A stretch of 57,373 bases of DNA from Scatosoma sp964504025 (GTDB lineage Bacteria > Bacillota > Clostridia > Christensenellales > Borkfalkiaceae), in contig CAZDCO010000003.1 of NCBI GenBank assembly GCA_964504025.1, forward strand, positions 1 through 57,373, written 5' to 3'. The position numbers were made by a program, and so were the translations under genes. Positions 32,590 to 40,803 of the stretch are shown here, piece by piece (within the stretch, counting starts at the first letter, position 1; every line of letters starts with the position of its first letter). The notes under the pieces are model-generated. The model made no database searches, was not told where the DNA came from, and was given only the letters and a program-made list of their open reading frames with translations.

Positions 32590-35196
32590 ATGGATATGCG
32601 TAATTTTACGGAAAAATCGGCGGCGGCGTTGCAAGCGGCGCAGTCGTTGGCACAAGAGTACGGCAATCAAGAAATAGGGCAGCTGCATTTGCTGCACGCG
32701 CTGCTTTCGGACGACGACGGGCTGGTTAGACAGCTGTTGGAAAAGACGGGGAAGGACGTGCGCGGTATGCAAGCCGCGACGGAACGGGCGGTGGAAAAAT
32801 TGCCCAAGGTACGCGGCGGACAACTTTACGTCGGTTCGGCGTTGGCAACGGCGTTGAACGCGGCGTCGGAAAAAGCCAAGGAAATGGGAGACGAATACCT
32901 TTCCGTGGAACACTTGTTCTACGCACTCACGGAAAAGGCGGACGATGCGGTGCGTAAAATATTCAAAGACTACCGCGTGGAGCAAAACGAGTTTATGGTC
33001 GCGCTTTCCAAAGTGCGCGGTTCGCGGCGCGTTACGGGGGAAAACCCCGAAGAGACGTACGACGTGCTGAATAAATACGGTACGGACTTGGTGGAAAAGG
33101 CGCGTGCGCAAAAAATCGATCCCGTCATCGGCAGGGACGAGGAAATTCGGAGCGTGTTGCGGATCTTGTCGAGAAAGACGAAGAACAATCCCGTACTCAT
33201 CGGCGAGGCAGGTGTCGGTAAAACGGCAATCGCCGAGGGGCTTGCCATTCGTATCATGAAAGGGGACGTGCCCGATTCCTTAAAGAACAGAAAGGTATTC
33301 TCGTTGGATATTGGCGCGTTGATCGCAGGCGCGAAATTCCGCGGTGAGTTCGAGGAGCGTTTGAAAGCGGTGCTTGCCGAAGTGAAGAAGAGCGAGGGCG
33401 GCATTATCCTGTTCATCGACGAGTTGCATACGATCGTCGGGGCGGGCAAGACGGACGGCGCGATGGACGCAGGCAATTTGTTGAAGCCGATGTTGGCGCG
33501 CGGCGAGTTGCATTGTATCGGTGCGACGACGTTGGACGAGTATCGGAAGTATATCGAGAAAGATCCTGCGTTGGAGCGTAGATTTCAGCCCGTCATGGTC
33601 GGCGAACCGACGGTGGAGGATACCGTATCGATTTTGCGTGGCTTGAAAGATCGGTACGAAGTGTACCACGGCGTGAAAATTCAAGACGGCGCGTTGTTGG
33701 CGGCGGCGAATTTGTCCAATCGGTATATCACCGATCGGTTTTTACCCGATAAGGCGATCGATCTCGTGGACGAGGCGTGCGCGATGATCAAGACGGAGAT
33801 GCAGTCGATGCCGTCGGAAATGGACGAAATCGCGAGAAAGATTATGCAGTTGGAAATCGAAGAGAACGCCCTGAAAAAGGAAACGGACGATCTGTCGAAG
33901 GCGCATTTGGACGAAATCAAAAAAGAACTGAGCGACTACCGTGCGGAATACGACGGTATGAAGGCGAAATGGGAGAATGAGAAGAACTCTATCGCCGACG
34001 TGCAAAAGTTGCGCGAGGACTTGGAAAAGGCGAACGCACAGCTGGAAAAGGCGCAAAGGGAGTACGATTTGGAGACGGCGTCCAAGTTGCAATACGGTAA
34101 AATTCCCGAACTGAAAAAGCGTTTGGAAGAGAGTGAAAAACGCAAAACGGAGGGGGCAGGTAAGCGTACGAGTGAAAATTCGCTCCTGCGCGATCGCGTA
34201 ACCGAAGAGGAAATCGCGCGTATCGTGGCGCGTTGGACGGGGATTCCCGTAGCGAAACTCGTCGAAGGGGAGCGCGAGAAGTTGCTTCGGTTGGACGAAA
34301 CGCTGCATCAACGGGTGATAGGGCAAAGCGAGGCGGTAACGGCTGTCGCCGACGCGATCTTGCGTTCGCGTGCGGGTATCGCCGATCCCAACCGTCCGAT
34401 CGGTTCGTTCCTCTTCCTCGGGCCTACGGGCGTGGGTAAGACGGAACTTGCCAAAACGTTGGCGCGCGCACTCTTCGACGACGAGAAGAATATGGTGCGT
34501 ATCGATATGAGCGAATATATGGAGAAGTACTCCGTGTCGCGTTTGATCGGCGCGCCTCCGGGATACGTGGGCTACGACGAGGGCGGTCAGTTGACGGAAG
34601 CGGTACGCCGTCGTCCGTACAGCGTGGTGCTCTTCGACGAAGTGGAAAAGGCGCACCCCGACGTGTTCAACGTGCTGTTGCAAGTGTTGGACGACGGACG
34701 AATTACCGACGGGCAAGGGCGCACGGTCGATTTCAAAAACACCGTGATCATCTTGACGTCCAACCTCGGTTCGTCCGCGATTTTGGAAGGCATTACGTCG
34801 AGCGGTGAAATTTCCGAAAGCGCGAAAGGGGAAGTCGAACGGTTGTTGAAAGCTTCGTTCAGACCGGAGTTTTTGAACCGTTTGGATGAGATCGTATTCT
34901 TCAAACCGCTGACGAAGACGGAGATCGGCAATATCGTCGCACTCTTCCAAAAGGAACTTGCAGCGCGGTTGCAGGAAAAACAACTCGGTTTGCGCTTGAC
35001 GGAAAACGCGGTGGAGCATATTATCGACAACGGGTACGATCCCGTATACGGCGCAAGACCGTTGAAACGGTATATGCAACACACGCTGGAAACGGCGATT
35101 GCGAAACGGATCGTGTCGGGCGGTTTGGCTGCCGGCGACGTGCTGGTGGCGGACGTCCGCGACGGAGAGTTGACGATCGGCGTGGAAAAGAAATAA
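32590..35196 (+). CDS. clpB: ATP-dependent chaperone ClpB
   Basis: ClpB disaggregates proteins together with DnaK. A double N-terminal repeat (residues 1-145) is followed by NBD1 with GEAGVGKTAIAEG near residue 206 and ILFIDELHTIVGAG, a coiled-coil middle domain (about 400-520), and NBD2 with GPTGVGKTELAK near residue 612. ATG 32590 is spaced 11 bases from AAGGAG; ATG 32596 is an alternative. A short linker before NBD2 (EGAGKRTSENS) is encoded by DNA resembling the dispersed GGCAGGTATGCG motif. It is 868 residues, full length. Confidence 0.96.
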   Translation: MDMRNFTEKSAAALQAAQSLAQEYGNQEIGQLHLLHALLSDDDGLVRQLLEKTGKDVRGMQAATERAVEKLPKVRGGQLYVGSALATALNAASEKAKEMGDEYLSVEHLFYALTEKADDAVRKIFKDYRVEQNEFMVALSKVRGSRRVTGENPEETYDVLNKYGTDLVEKARAQKIDPVIGRDEEIRSVLRILSRKTKNNPVLIGEAGVGKTAIAEGLAIRIMKGDVPDSLKNRKVFSLDIGALIAGAKFRGEFEERLKAVLAEVKKSEGGIILFIDELHTIVGAGKTDGAMDAGNLLKPMLARGELHCIGATTLDEYRKYIEKDPALERRFQPVMVGEPTVEDTVSILRGLKDRYEVYHGVKIQDGALLAAANLSNRYITDRFLPDKAIDLVDEACAMIKTEMQSMPSEMDEIARKIMQLEIEENALKKETDDLSKAHLDEIKKELSDYRAEYDGMKAKWENEKNSIADVQKLREDLEKANAQLEKAQREYDLETASKLQYGKIPELKKRLEESEKRKTEGAGKRTSENSLLRDRVTEEEIARIVARWTGIPVAKLVEGEREKLLRLDETLHQRVIGQSEAVTAVADAILRSRAGIADPNRPIGSFLFLGPTGVGKTELAKTLARALFDDEKNMVRIDMSEYMEKYSVSRLIGAPPGYVGYDEGGQLTEAVRRRPYSVVLFDEVEKAHPDVFNVLLQVLDDGRITDGQGRTVDFKNTVIILTSNLGSSAILEGITSSGEISESAKGEVERLLKASFRPEFLNRLDEIVFFKPLTKTEIGNIVALFQKELAARLQEKQLGLRLTENAVEHIIDNGYDPVYGARPLKRYMQHTLETAIAKRIVSGGLAAGDVLVADVRDGELTIGVEKK

Positions 35197-35221
35197 AGCA
35201 AAGCGGACTACGCTTTCGTTG

Positions 35222-35252
35222 CCGCCGCGGTGGAAAAACCGCGGCGGTTTTA
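35222..35252 (+). terminator. Intrinsic terminator after clpB
   Basis: CCGCCGCGG (35222-35230) pairs with CCGCGGCGG (35239-35247), followed by TTTTAT. Confidence 0.8.
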
Positions 35253-35270
35253 TAATACCGCGTTTGTCGC

Positions 35271-35299
35271 TTGCAATTTTCGTCGAAACGTGGTATACT
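35271..35299 (+). promoter_or_regulatory. Promoter of the YhaO/YhaN-like pair
   Basis: TTGCAA (35271-35276) and TATACT (35294-35299) with a 17-bp spacer. Confidence 0.8.
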
Positions 35300-35342
35300 T
35301 ATCGTATATCATACGAAAGGGAAAAGGAGAGTGCGGAAAGGC

Positions 35343-36422
35343 ATGAAAATTATCCATACGGGGGACGTGCATATCGGTTCGAGTTTTGCGTCGCTGTCGG
35401 GCGAACGGGCGAAGTTGCGGCAGGCGGAAATTATCGACGGATTTCGTCGGCTGTGCGCGTACGCGTGCGAAAACGGAGTGGCGGCGGTATGTATCGCAGG
35501 CGATTTGTTCGACGGGAACGGCGTCAACGCCGCGATCAAACGGGAAACGCTGTCGGCAATCGAACGTGCCGCGCCCACGCAATTTTTCTACGTCTCCGGC
35601 AATCACGACGACGAATTTTACGCCGACGAAAGTTTGCCGAGCAATTTTCACTCCTTTTCACGTAATCACGGGTGGTTGACGTACGACCTGTCCGAAAACG
35701 TGTCGATAACGGGTATGGATACCCGTAATTTTTCGGAAGAGAATTTCCGTCGGCTGTTGTTGAACGCCGCGCGTTTCAATCTCGTATTGTTGCACGGCGA
35801 TACAGGGCAGTCGTCGAGCAAAGAATATTTGCCCCTTTCCCTCCTGTCCGCTTCGCCGATCGATTATTTGGCACTCGGACATATCCACCAACCGACGTTG
35901 CAGGCGGTGCGCTTGAACGGGCGCGGCTGTTACCGCTATTGCGGTTGCTTGGAGGGTAGAGGCTTCGACGAAACGGGCGCGCGCGGTTTCTTCTTGTTGG
36001 AAGTGGAGAACGGGCGGTTGCAAAGCGAAAAATTCTATTCGATCGCCACGCGCGAAGTGTGCGTCGTGCGCGTAGACATCGGCGGTTGCGATACGTACGC
36101 GGCGTTGGAAAACGCCGTATTCGGCGCGGTGGGCGAGATCGAGGGGAAACACCTCGTCAAAGTGGTGCTGTGCGGCAACTACTCGCCCGATTTGAAAAAG
36201 GACTTGTCGTTGCTTTCACGAAAACTCGGCGAGCGGTTTTTCGCCGCGCGCGTAGAGGACGAGAGCCGTTTGCGCGTGGATACGTCGGCGTACGCCGACG
36301 ACCGTTCCGTGTACGGCGAATTTATAAAGGAAGTGGGCAGGTATGCGTTCACGGCGGCGCAAAAGGAAGAAATTTTAGAAGTCGGTTTGAAAGCGTTGCG
36401 GGGGGAGGAGATAGAGCTGTGA
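35343..36422 (+). CDS. SbcD/YhaO-like metallophosphoesterase (DNA repair nuclease)
   Basis: Calcineurin-like phosphoesterase of the Mre11/SbcD group. The metal-binding blocks occur in order: HTGDVHIG, AGDLFDG, SGNHDDE, LHGD and LALGHIHQP (about residues 5-185). The C-terminal part is the capping/ATPase-contact region. It overlaps the following coiled-coil ATPase gene by four bases (GTGA), the usual arrangement for the nuclease/ATPase partners YhaO and YhaN. Start choice is uncertain: GGAGA lies 13 bases before ATG 35343, and an in-frame GTG at 35331 is too close to it. It is 359 residues as called. Confidence 0.88.
   Translation: MKIIHTGDVHIGSSFASLSGERAKLRQAEIIDGFRRLCAYACENGVAAVCIAGDLFDGNGVNAAIKRETLSAIERAAPTQFFYVSGNHDDEFYADESLPSNFHSFSRNHGWLTYDLSENVSITGMDTRNFSEENFRRLLLNAARFNLVLLHGDTGQSSSKEYLPLSLLSASPIDYLALGHIHQPTLQAVRLNGRGCYRYCGCLEGRGFDETGARGFFLLEVENGRLQSEKFYSIATREVCVVRVDIGGCDTYAALENAVFGAVGEIEGKHLVKVVLCGNYSPDLKKDLSLLSRKLGERFFAARVEDESRLRVDTSAYADDRSVYGEFIKEVGRYAFTAAQKEEILEVGLKALRGEEIEL
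36336..36349 (+). repeat. Dispersed motif GGCAGGTATGCGTT inside the nuclease gene
   Basis: The motif lies within the coding sequence (codons for VGRYAF) near the C-terminus. It matches the intergenic copies at 3484 and 19087 over 15 bases including the preceding G. Confidence 0.6.
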
Positions 36423-38647
36423 GGATAGTATCCGTATATATCGTCGGGTTCGGCAAGTTCGTGCAACGGCGCATGGACGTGTCGCAAAATATCGTCCAAC
36501 TCAAACAGGACAACGGCTGGGGCAAGACGACGTTCGTGGACTTTTTAGAGTGTATGTTCTACGGAATGGACGACGGGCGAAAGAAGAGCGTTGCGGAAAA
36601 TTTCCGCGTGAAGTACCGTCCTTGGCAGGGCGAGGGCTTCGGCGGTACGCTCGTCTTTACCGCCGGCGGCGCGACCTATCGCGTGGAACGGACGTTCGGT
36701 AAAACACCGTCGTACGATCAAACGCGGATCTACGACGAGAAAAACAATCCCGTATACGCCTTCGGAGATAAGGGCGAGAAACTCGGCGAAACGCTGTTCG
36801 GCGTCGATCGGGAGAGTTATCGTCGGACGGTGTACCTGCCGCAGGGCGAAATTCGCATGCAGGGCTTTCCGCAGGACGTGCAGGGGAAACTGTCGGCGTT
36901 GTTGACGGCGACGGACGAGAAGAGTGGCAAAAAGGACGCCGTAACGCTTTTGGACGAAGCGGAGCGCGCCTTGCGCAGTAAACGCGCGCCTAAAACGGGC
37001 AGACTGGACGTCTTGGAAGAACGGTTGATAACGCTCGAAGGGCGTAGAAAGGAATTGCTTTCGTCGGTGGCGGCGGCAAAGGAATTGCGCGAAAAGGCGG
37101 AAGCGGAAGGACGGGCGTTACTCGCCGCGGAAGCGCAGTGGCGCGAGACGGACGAAAAACTTGCGGCGTATACGCGCCGTAAAGAATACGCGGCGAACGA
37201 AACGTTGCGACGGGAATTGCAAAACAACGAACGGGAAACGCAGCGCGCGTTAGGGGCGTTGACGGCGTTTTTCGGGGATACGAACCCCGAAACGGTGAAC
37301 GTCGGCGGTTTACGCGCGGCGTTGGACGAATATTACGCCGTACGCGAACAAGCGGAACGGGCGAAAGAACGAACGCTCGAAGCCGAACGCGCCGCGGTGG
37401 AAGTGGAACGGGCGCGTATGGAATGGACGGCGGCGGAGAAGTCCGCGGAGACCTATCGCTCCCTTCTAAACGAAGAGAAAAAGGAACGGAAAGATACGGC
37501 GCGCGAAGAAAAGAAAGCTCGTAAACGCGCAGGCAAACGGGGCGGTTACGCACTCGTCGGCGTTTGTTTGTTCTTGGCGACGCTCCTGCTCGGTTTGACG
37601 CAGGTGAGTGCGAACGCGGTGCTCGGCTATGTCCTGACGGGCGTCGGGGCGGTGGGCACGTTGCTGTGTTTGCGCTCCTTTTGGAAAAATACCTTGGCGT
37701 TCTCCGCAAAAAATAGTGCGAATAAACGGTTGAACGAGGAGTATAAGGCGGCGGCTTTGGCGGCGGCGCGCGCAAAAGAGGCGTATGAAACGCTTTGCGA
37801 GGGCGCGCAACGAGCGGACGCGGAACGCGCGGAAAACGAAACCTTGACGGCGAGGTTGCAATCGCTCGATACCGCCGTGCAAAACTTCCTCTCCCATTTT
37901 GCGGTGGATAGAGGGTACGATTATCGCGCGGCGGCGGACTTGATCGAACGGAACGCCGCGGAGTACGCGCGGCAACGGGAACAGTTGCTTGCGTTGCAGG
38001 AAAAACTTGCGGCGTTACCCACGCCTACGGGCGCGGACGGCGGTTACGACGAGGGAGAATATACGCGGTTGCAGGCGTTGCGCGTGCGGTTGGATGAGGA
38101 ACGCGCCGCGCGGCAAAAGACGGGCGCGACCTATCGCGCGCAGGCGGAAGCTTGTGCCGCCGAGGGGGCGAAACTTGCCGAATGTGAAGAAACGATCGCG
38201 ACGTTGCAATCGGAGCGCGCGCGTTTGGAAAACAGACTGTACGCCGTCAAGACGGCGAAGGAGTTGATCCTCCGCGCGAGGGAGAATTTGGCGGCGCAAT
38301 ACTTAGTCCCCGTGGAGAACGCGTGTAAGCGGTACGCCAAGGGACTTGGGATTCCCGACGGGGAAAAGTGGCGGTTTTCCTCCTCCGCGCAACCGCTCGC
38401 CGAGGAGAACGGCGCGCTTCGGGATAGCGAATATTTCAGCGCGGGTATGCGCGGCGTGTGGGATTTGTGTATTCGGCTGGCACTCGTGGAAGCACTCTTT
38501 CAAAAGGAATTGCCCGTGCTTTGCTTCGACGACGTCTTGCGCGATTTTGACGATCGCAGGACGGAAACGGGCAAGCAACTCTTGCGCGAATTGTCGAAAC
38601 GGTATCAGATCGTCTATTGCACTTGCAAGGAAGAACGCGCCCTGTAA
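36419..38647 (+). CDS. YhaN-like coiled-coil AAA ATPase
   Basis: Rad50/SbcC-like ATPase partner of the upstream nuclease. The N-terminal Walker A is NGWGKTTFVDFLECMFYGM near residue 33, with Trp where many homologues have Ala. Two charged coiled-coil arms (about residues 170-370 and 430-620) flank a pair of hydrophobic helices near residues 374-420 (YALVGVCLFLATLLLG and VLGYVLTGVGAVGTLLCL), which would tether it to the membrane. The C-terminus has FSAGMRGVWDLCIRLAL (signature) and ELPVLCFDDVLRDFD (Walker B). GTG start with GGGGAGGAG eight bases upstream; 742 residues. Confidence 0.87.
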   Translation: MRIVSVYIVGFGKFVQRRMDVSQNIVQLKQDNGWGKTTFVDFLECMFYGMDDGRKKSVAENFRVKYRPWQGEGFGGTLVFTAGGATYRVERTFGKTPSYDQTRIYDEKNNPVYAFGDKGEKLGETLFGVDRESYRRTVYLPQGEIRMQGFPQDVQGKLSALLTATDEKSGKKDAVTLLDEAERALRSKRAPKTGRLDVLEERLITLEGRRKELLSSVAAAKELREKAEAEGRALLAAEAQWRETDEKLAAYTRRKEYAANETLRRELQNNERETQRALGALTAFFGDTNPETVNVGGLRAALDEYYAVREQAERAKERTLEAERAAVEVERARMEWTAAEKSAETYRSLLNEEKKERKDTAREEKKARKRAGKRGGYALVGVCLFLATLLLGLTQVSANAVLGYVLTGVGAVGTLLCLRSFWKNTLAFSAKNSANKRLNEEYKAAALAAARAKEAYETLCEGAQRADAERAENETLTARLQSLDTAVQNFLSHFAVDRGYDYRAAADLIERNAAEYARQREQLLALQEKLAALPTPTGADGGYDEGEYTRLQALRVRLDEERAARQKTGATYRAQAEACAAEGAKLAECEETIATLQSERARLENRLYAVKTAKELILRARENLAAQYLVPVENACKRYAKGLGIPDGEKWRFSSSAQPLAEENGALRDSEYFSAGMRGVWDLCIRLALVEALFQKELPVLCFDDVLRDFDDRRTETGKQLLRELSKRYQIVYCTCKEERAL

Positions 38648-38714
38648 CGGTGTTTTTTCGGCGTGAAAAATTATGAAAAAACGGTGAAAGTATTTTTTTG
38701 CGGCGCGCATTTAC

Positions 38715-38743
38715 TTGACTTTTGAAATCGGAAAAAATATAAT
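38715..38743 (+). promoter_or_regulatory. Promoter of the ABC exporter operon
   Basis: TTGACT (38715-38720) and TATAAT (38738-38743) with a 17-bp spacer. The leader of about 225 nt would contain the palindromic repeat at 38771-38928. Confidence 0.8.
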
Positions 38744-38770
38744 ATACAAATATATAATGAAGATCGATAA

Positions 38771-38928
38771 GAGATTGCCACGCGGCGTACCGCCGCTCGC
38801 AATGACAGTGGGCTGATTGCCAAGCCGTGCCTGACGGTTCGACGACGAGGGCTGATTGCCAAGCCGCGACCGACGGTTCGACGACTGTTTCCCGTCATTG
38901 CGAGGAGCGAAGCGACGAAGCAATCTCA
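38771..38928. repeat. Palindromic intergenic repeat, copy E, split by a tandem repeat
   Basis: A left half (GAGATTGCC to CTCGCAATGAC, 38771-38807) and a right half (GTCATTGCGAG to GCAATCTC, 38893-38928) are separated by two 36-bp direct repeats at 38811-38846 and 38850-38885, both starting GGCTGATTGCCAAGCCG and ending GACGGTTCGACGAC. No gene was seen in the 329-bp gap. Confidence 0.8.
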
Positions 38929-38976
38929 AACGAAAAATGAGAATATTAAAGGAGAGTATATTTAAGGAAAGAAACG

Positions 38977-40803
38977 ATGAAAACGGAAAAGAAAAAACAA
39001 GAAAGTATACTAAATACGATACGACCTTTGCTCAAAAGCGTAAGACAGTATAAAAAAGTATCGCTGATCACACCCCTCTTCATGGCGTTGGAAGCGTTAT
39101 GCGAATGTCTTATGCCCTTCTGCATGGCAAAACTCATCGGCGCGCTCCAAGTGGACGGACTTGCGGCGGACGCGGCAATGCAAATTATTTTGCAATACGG
39201 CGCGATCCTCGTCGCTCTTGCGATTTGTTCGTTGGTAAGCGGCGCGTTGGCAGGAAAATTCGCAGCGACGGCAAGTTGCGGCTTTGCGTGCAATTTGCGG
39301 CACGACTTATTCTATAAAGTGCAAAAATTTTCCTTTGCAAACGTGGATACGTTTTCCACATCCTCGCTCGTTACGCGTTTGACGACGGACGTTACCAACG
39401 TACAACAATCGTACCAAATGTGTATGCGAATCGCCATTCGCGTACCGTTGCAGTTTATGTTCGCGATCATCATGAGTTTCATGGTGAACCCCAAACTCGC
39501 TTGGATATTCTTGGCGGTCGTACCCTGCCTGGCAGGCGTCATCATCTTGGTGATGCGTTTCGTCATGCCTTTCTTCCGCAGAATTTTCAAGAAATACGAC
39601 GCGCTCAACAACTCCGTGCAAGAGAACGTGGGTGGTATCCGCGTGGTAAAATCGTTCGTGCGTGAGAAGTACGAAACGGAGAAATTTGAAAAGGCGGCGG
39701 GCGAAGTGCGCGACGACTTCACGAAAGCGGAGAAGATTATGGCGCTCAATAACCCGTTGATGTCCTTCTTCATGAACTTCGCTTCCATTTTGGTATCCGC
39801 ATTCGCGGCGTACGCGATCGTGGATAATACCCATTGGGCGGCGCACGCAGGCTTCGGCGCAGGCGATTTGTCCGCGTTGATTTCCTACGGTATTCAAATG
39901 TTGTCCTGCTTGATGATGTTCTCCATGATCTTCGTCATGCTGTCCATGTCGTTAGAATCGGCTCGCCGTATCAGCGAAGTGTTGACGCAGGAATCCGACC
40001 TCGTCAGCCCCATAGACGGCGTCAAGGAAGTGAAAGACGGCAGCGTGCGTTTCGAGAACGTAACCTTCAAATATTCGAAGAAAGCGTCGAAGGCGGCGTT
40101 GTCCGACATCAATTTAGATATTCGTTCGGGAGAAACGATCGGTATTTTGGGCGCGACGGGTTCGTCGAAAACGACGTTGATCCAGCTCATTCCCCGTTTG
40201 TACGACGCGACGGAAGGCGAAGTGTACGTCAGCGGCGTCAACGTAAAAGAGTACGATTTGGATACTCTCCGTCAACAGGTCTCCGTCGTATTGCAAAAGA
40301 ACGTACTCTTCTCGGGTACGATCAAGGAAAACCTGCGTTGGGGCGATGAAAACGCCACCGACGAAGAGATCGAGCGCGTTTGTAAGCTCGCTTGCGCGGA
40401 CGAATTTATTCAATCGTTCCCCGATAAGTACGATACGTATATCGAACAGGGCGGTACGAACGTTTCGGGCGGTCAAAAACAACGGCTTTGTATCGCACGC
40501 GCACTTTTACGTAAACCCAAAGTATTGATTTTGGACGACTCGACGAGTGCAGTCGATACCAAGACGGACGCGATGATCCGTCATGCGTTCGCGGAGGAAA
40601 TTCCCGATACCACGAAGATCATCATTGCGCAGCGCGTGGCGTCCGTGGAAAACGCGGATAAGATCCTCGTGTTGGACGGCGGCAAGATTATCGCAAGCGG
40701 CTCGCACGCGGAATTGATGCAAACGAGCGACGTTTATCGTGAGATTTACGAAACGCAAACGAAGAGTAAAGCTTCGGACGAAGAAAAAGGGGGTGAAGCG
40801 TAA
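38977..40803 (+). CDS. ABC exporter subunit with degenerate ATP site (permease-ATPase)
   Basis: First half of a heterodimeric exporter: six membrane helices in residues 25-330 and a nucleotide-binding domain in the C-terminal half. Walker A is GATGSSKTTL near residue 391 (Ser in place of the last Gly), the signature is VSGGQKQR, and Walker B reads VLILDDSTSAVD, with Asp where the catalytic Glu should be. This marks the non-hydrolysing half of BmrCD/TM287-288-type transporters. The substrate is unknown; multidrug or lipid export is possible. The stop overlaps the next ATG by one base. Confidence 0.92.
   Translation: MKTEKKKQESILNTIRPLLKSVRQYKKVSLITPLFMALEALCECLMPFCMAKLIGALQVDGLAADAAMQIILQYGAILVALAICSLVSGALAGKFAATASCGFACNLRHDLFYKVQKFSFANVDTFSTSSLVTRLTTDVTNVQQSYQMCMRIAIRVPLQFMFAIIMSFMVNPKLAWIFLAVVPCLAGVIILVMRFVMPFFRRIFKKYDALNNSVQENVGGIRVVKSFVREKYETEKFEKAAGEVRDDFTKAEKIMALNNPLMSFFMNFASILVSAFAAYAIVDNTHWAAHAGFGAGDLSALISYGIQMLSCLMMFSMIFVMLSMSLESARRISEVLTQESDLVSPIDGVKEVKDGSVRFENVTFKYSKKASKAALSDINLDIRSGETIGILGATGSSKTTLIQLIPRLYDATEGEVYVSGVNVKEYDLDTLRQQVSVVLQKNVLFSGTIKENLRWGDENATDEEIERVCKLACADEFIQSFPDKYDTYIEQGGTNVSGGQKQRLCIARALLRKPKVLILDDSTSAVDTKTDAMIRHAFAEEIPDTTKIIIAQRVASVENADKILVLDGGKIIASGSHAELMQTSDVYREIYETQTKSKASDEEKGGEA

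Noticed and set aside
33742..35082. Minus-strand open frame of 446 codons inside clpB
   Set aside because: Same antisense pattern; the plus-strand clpB motifs are unambiguous.
38811..38885. Possible CRISPR array
   Set aside because: Only two copies with a 3-bp gap and no spacers; no cas genes.
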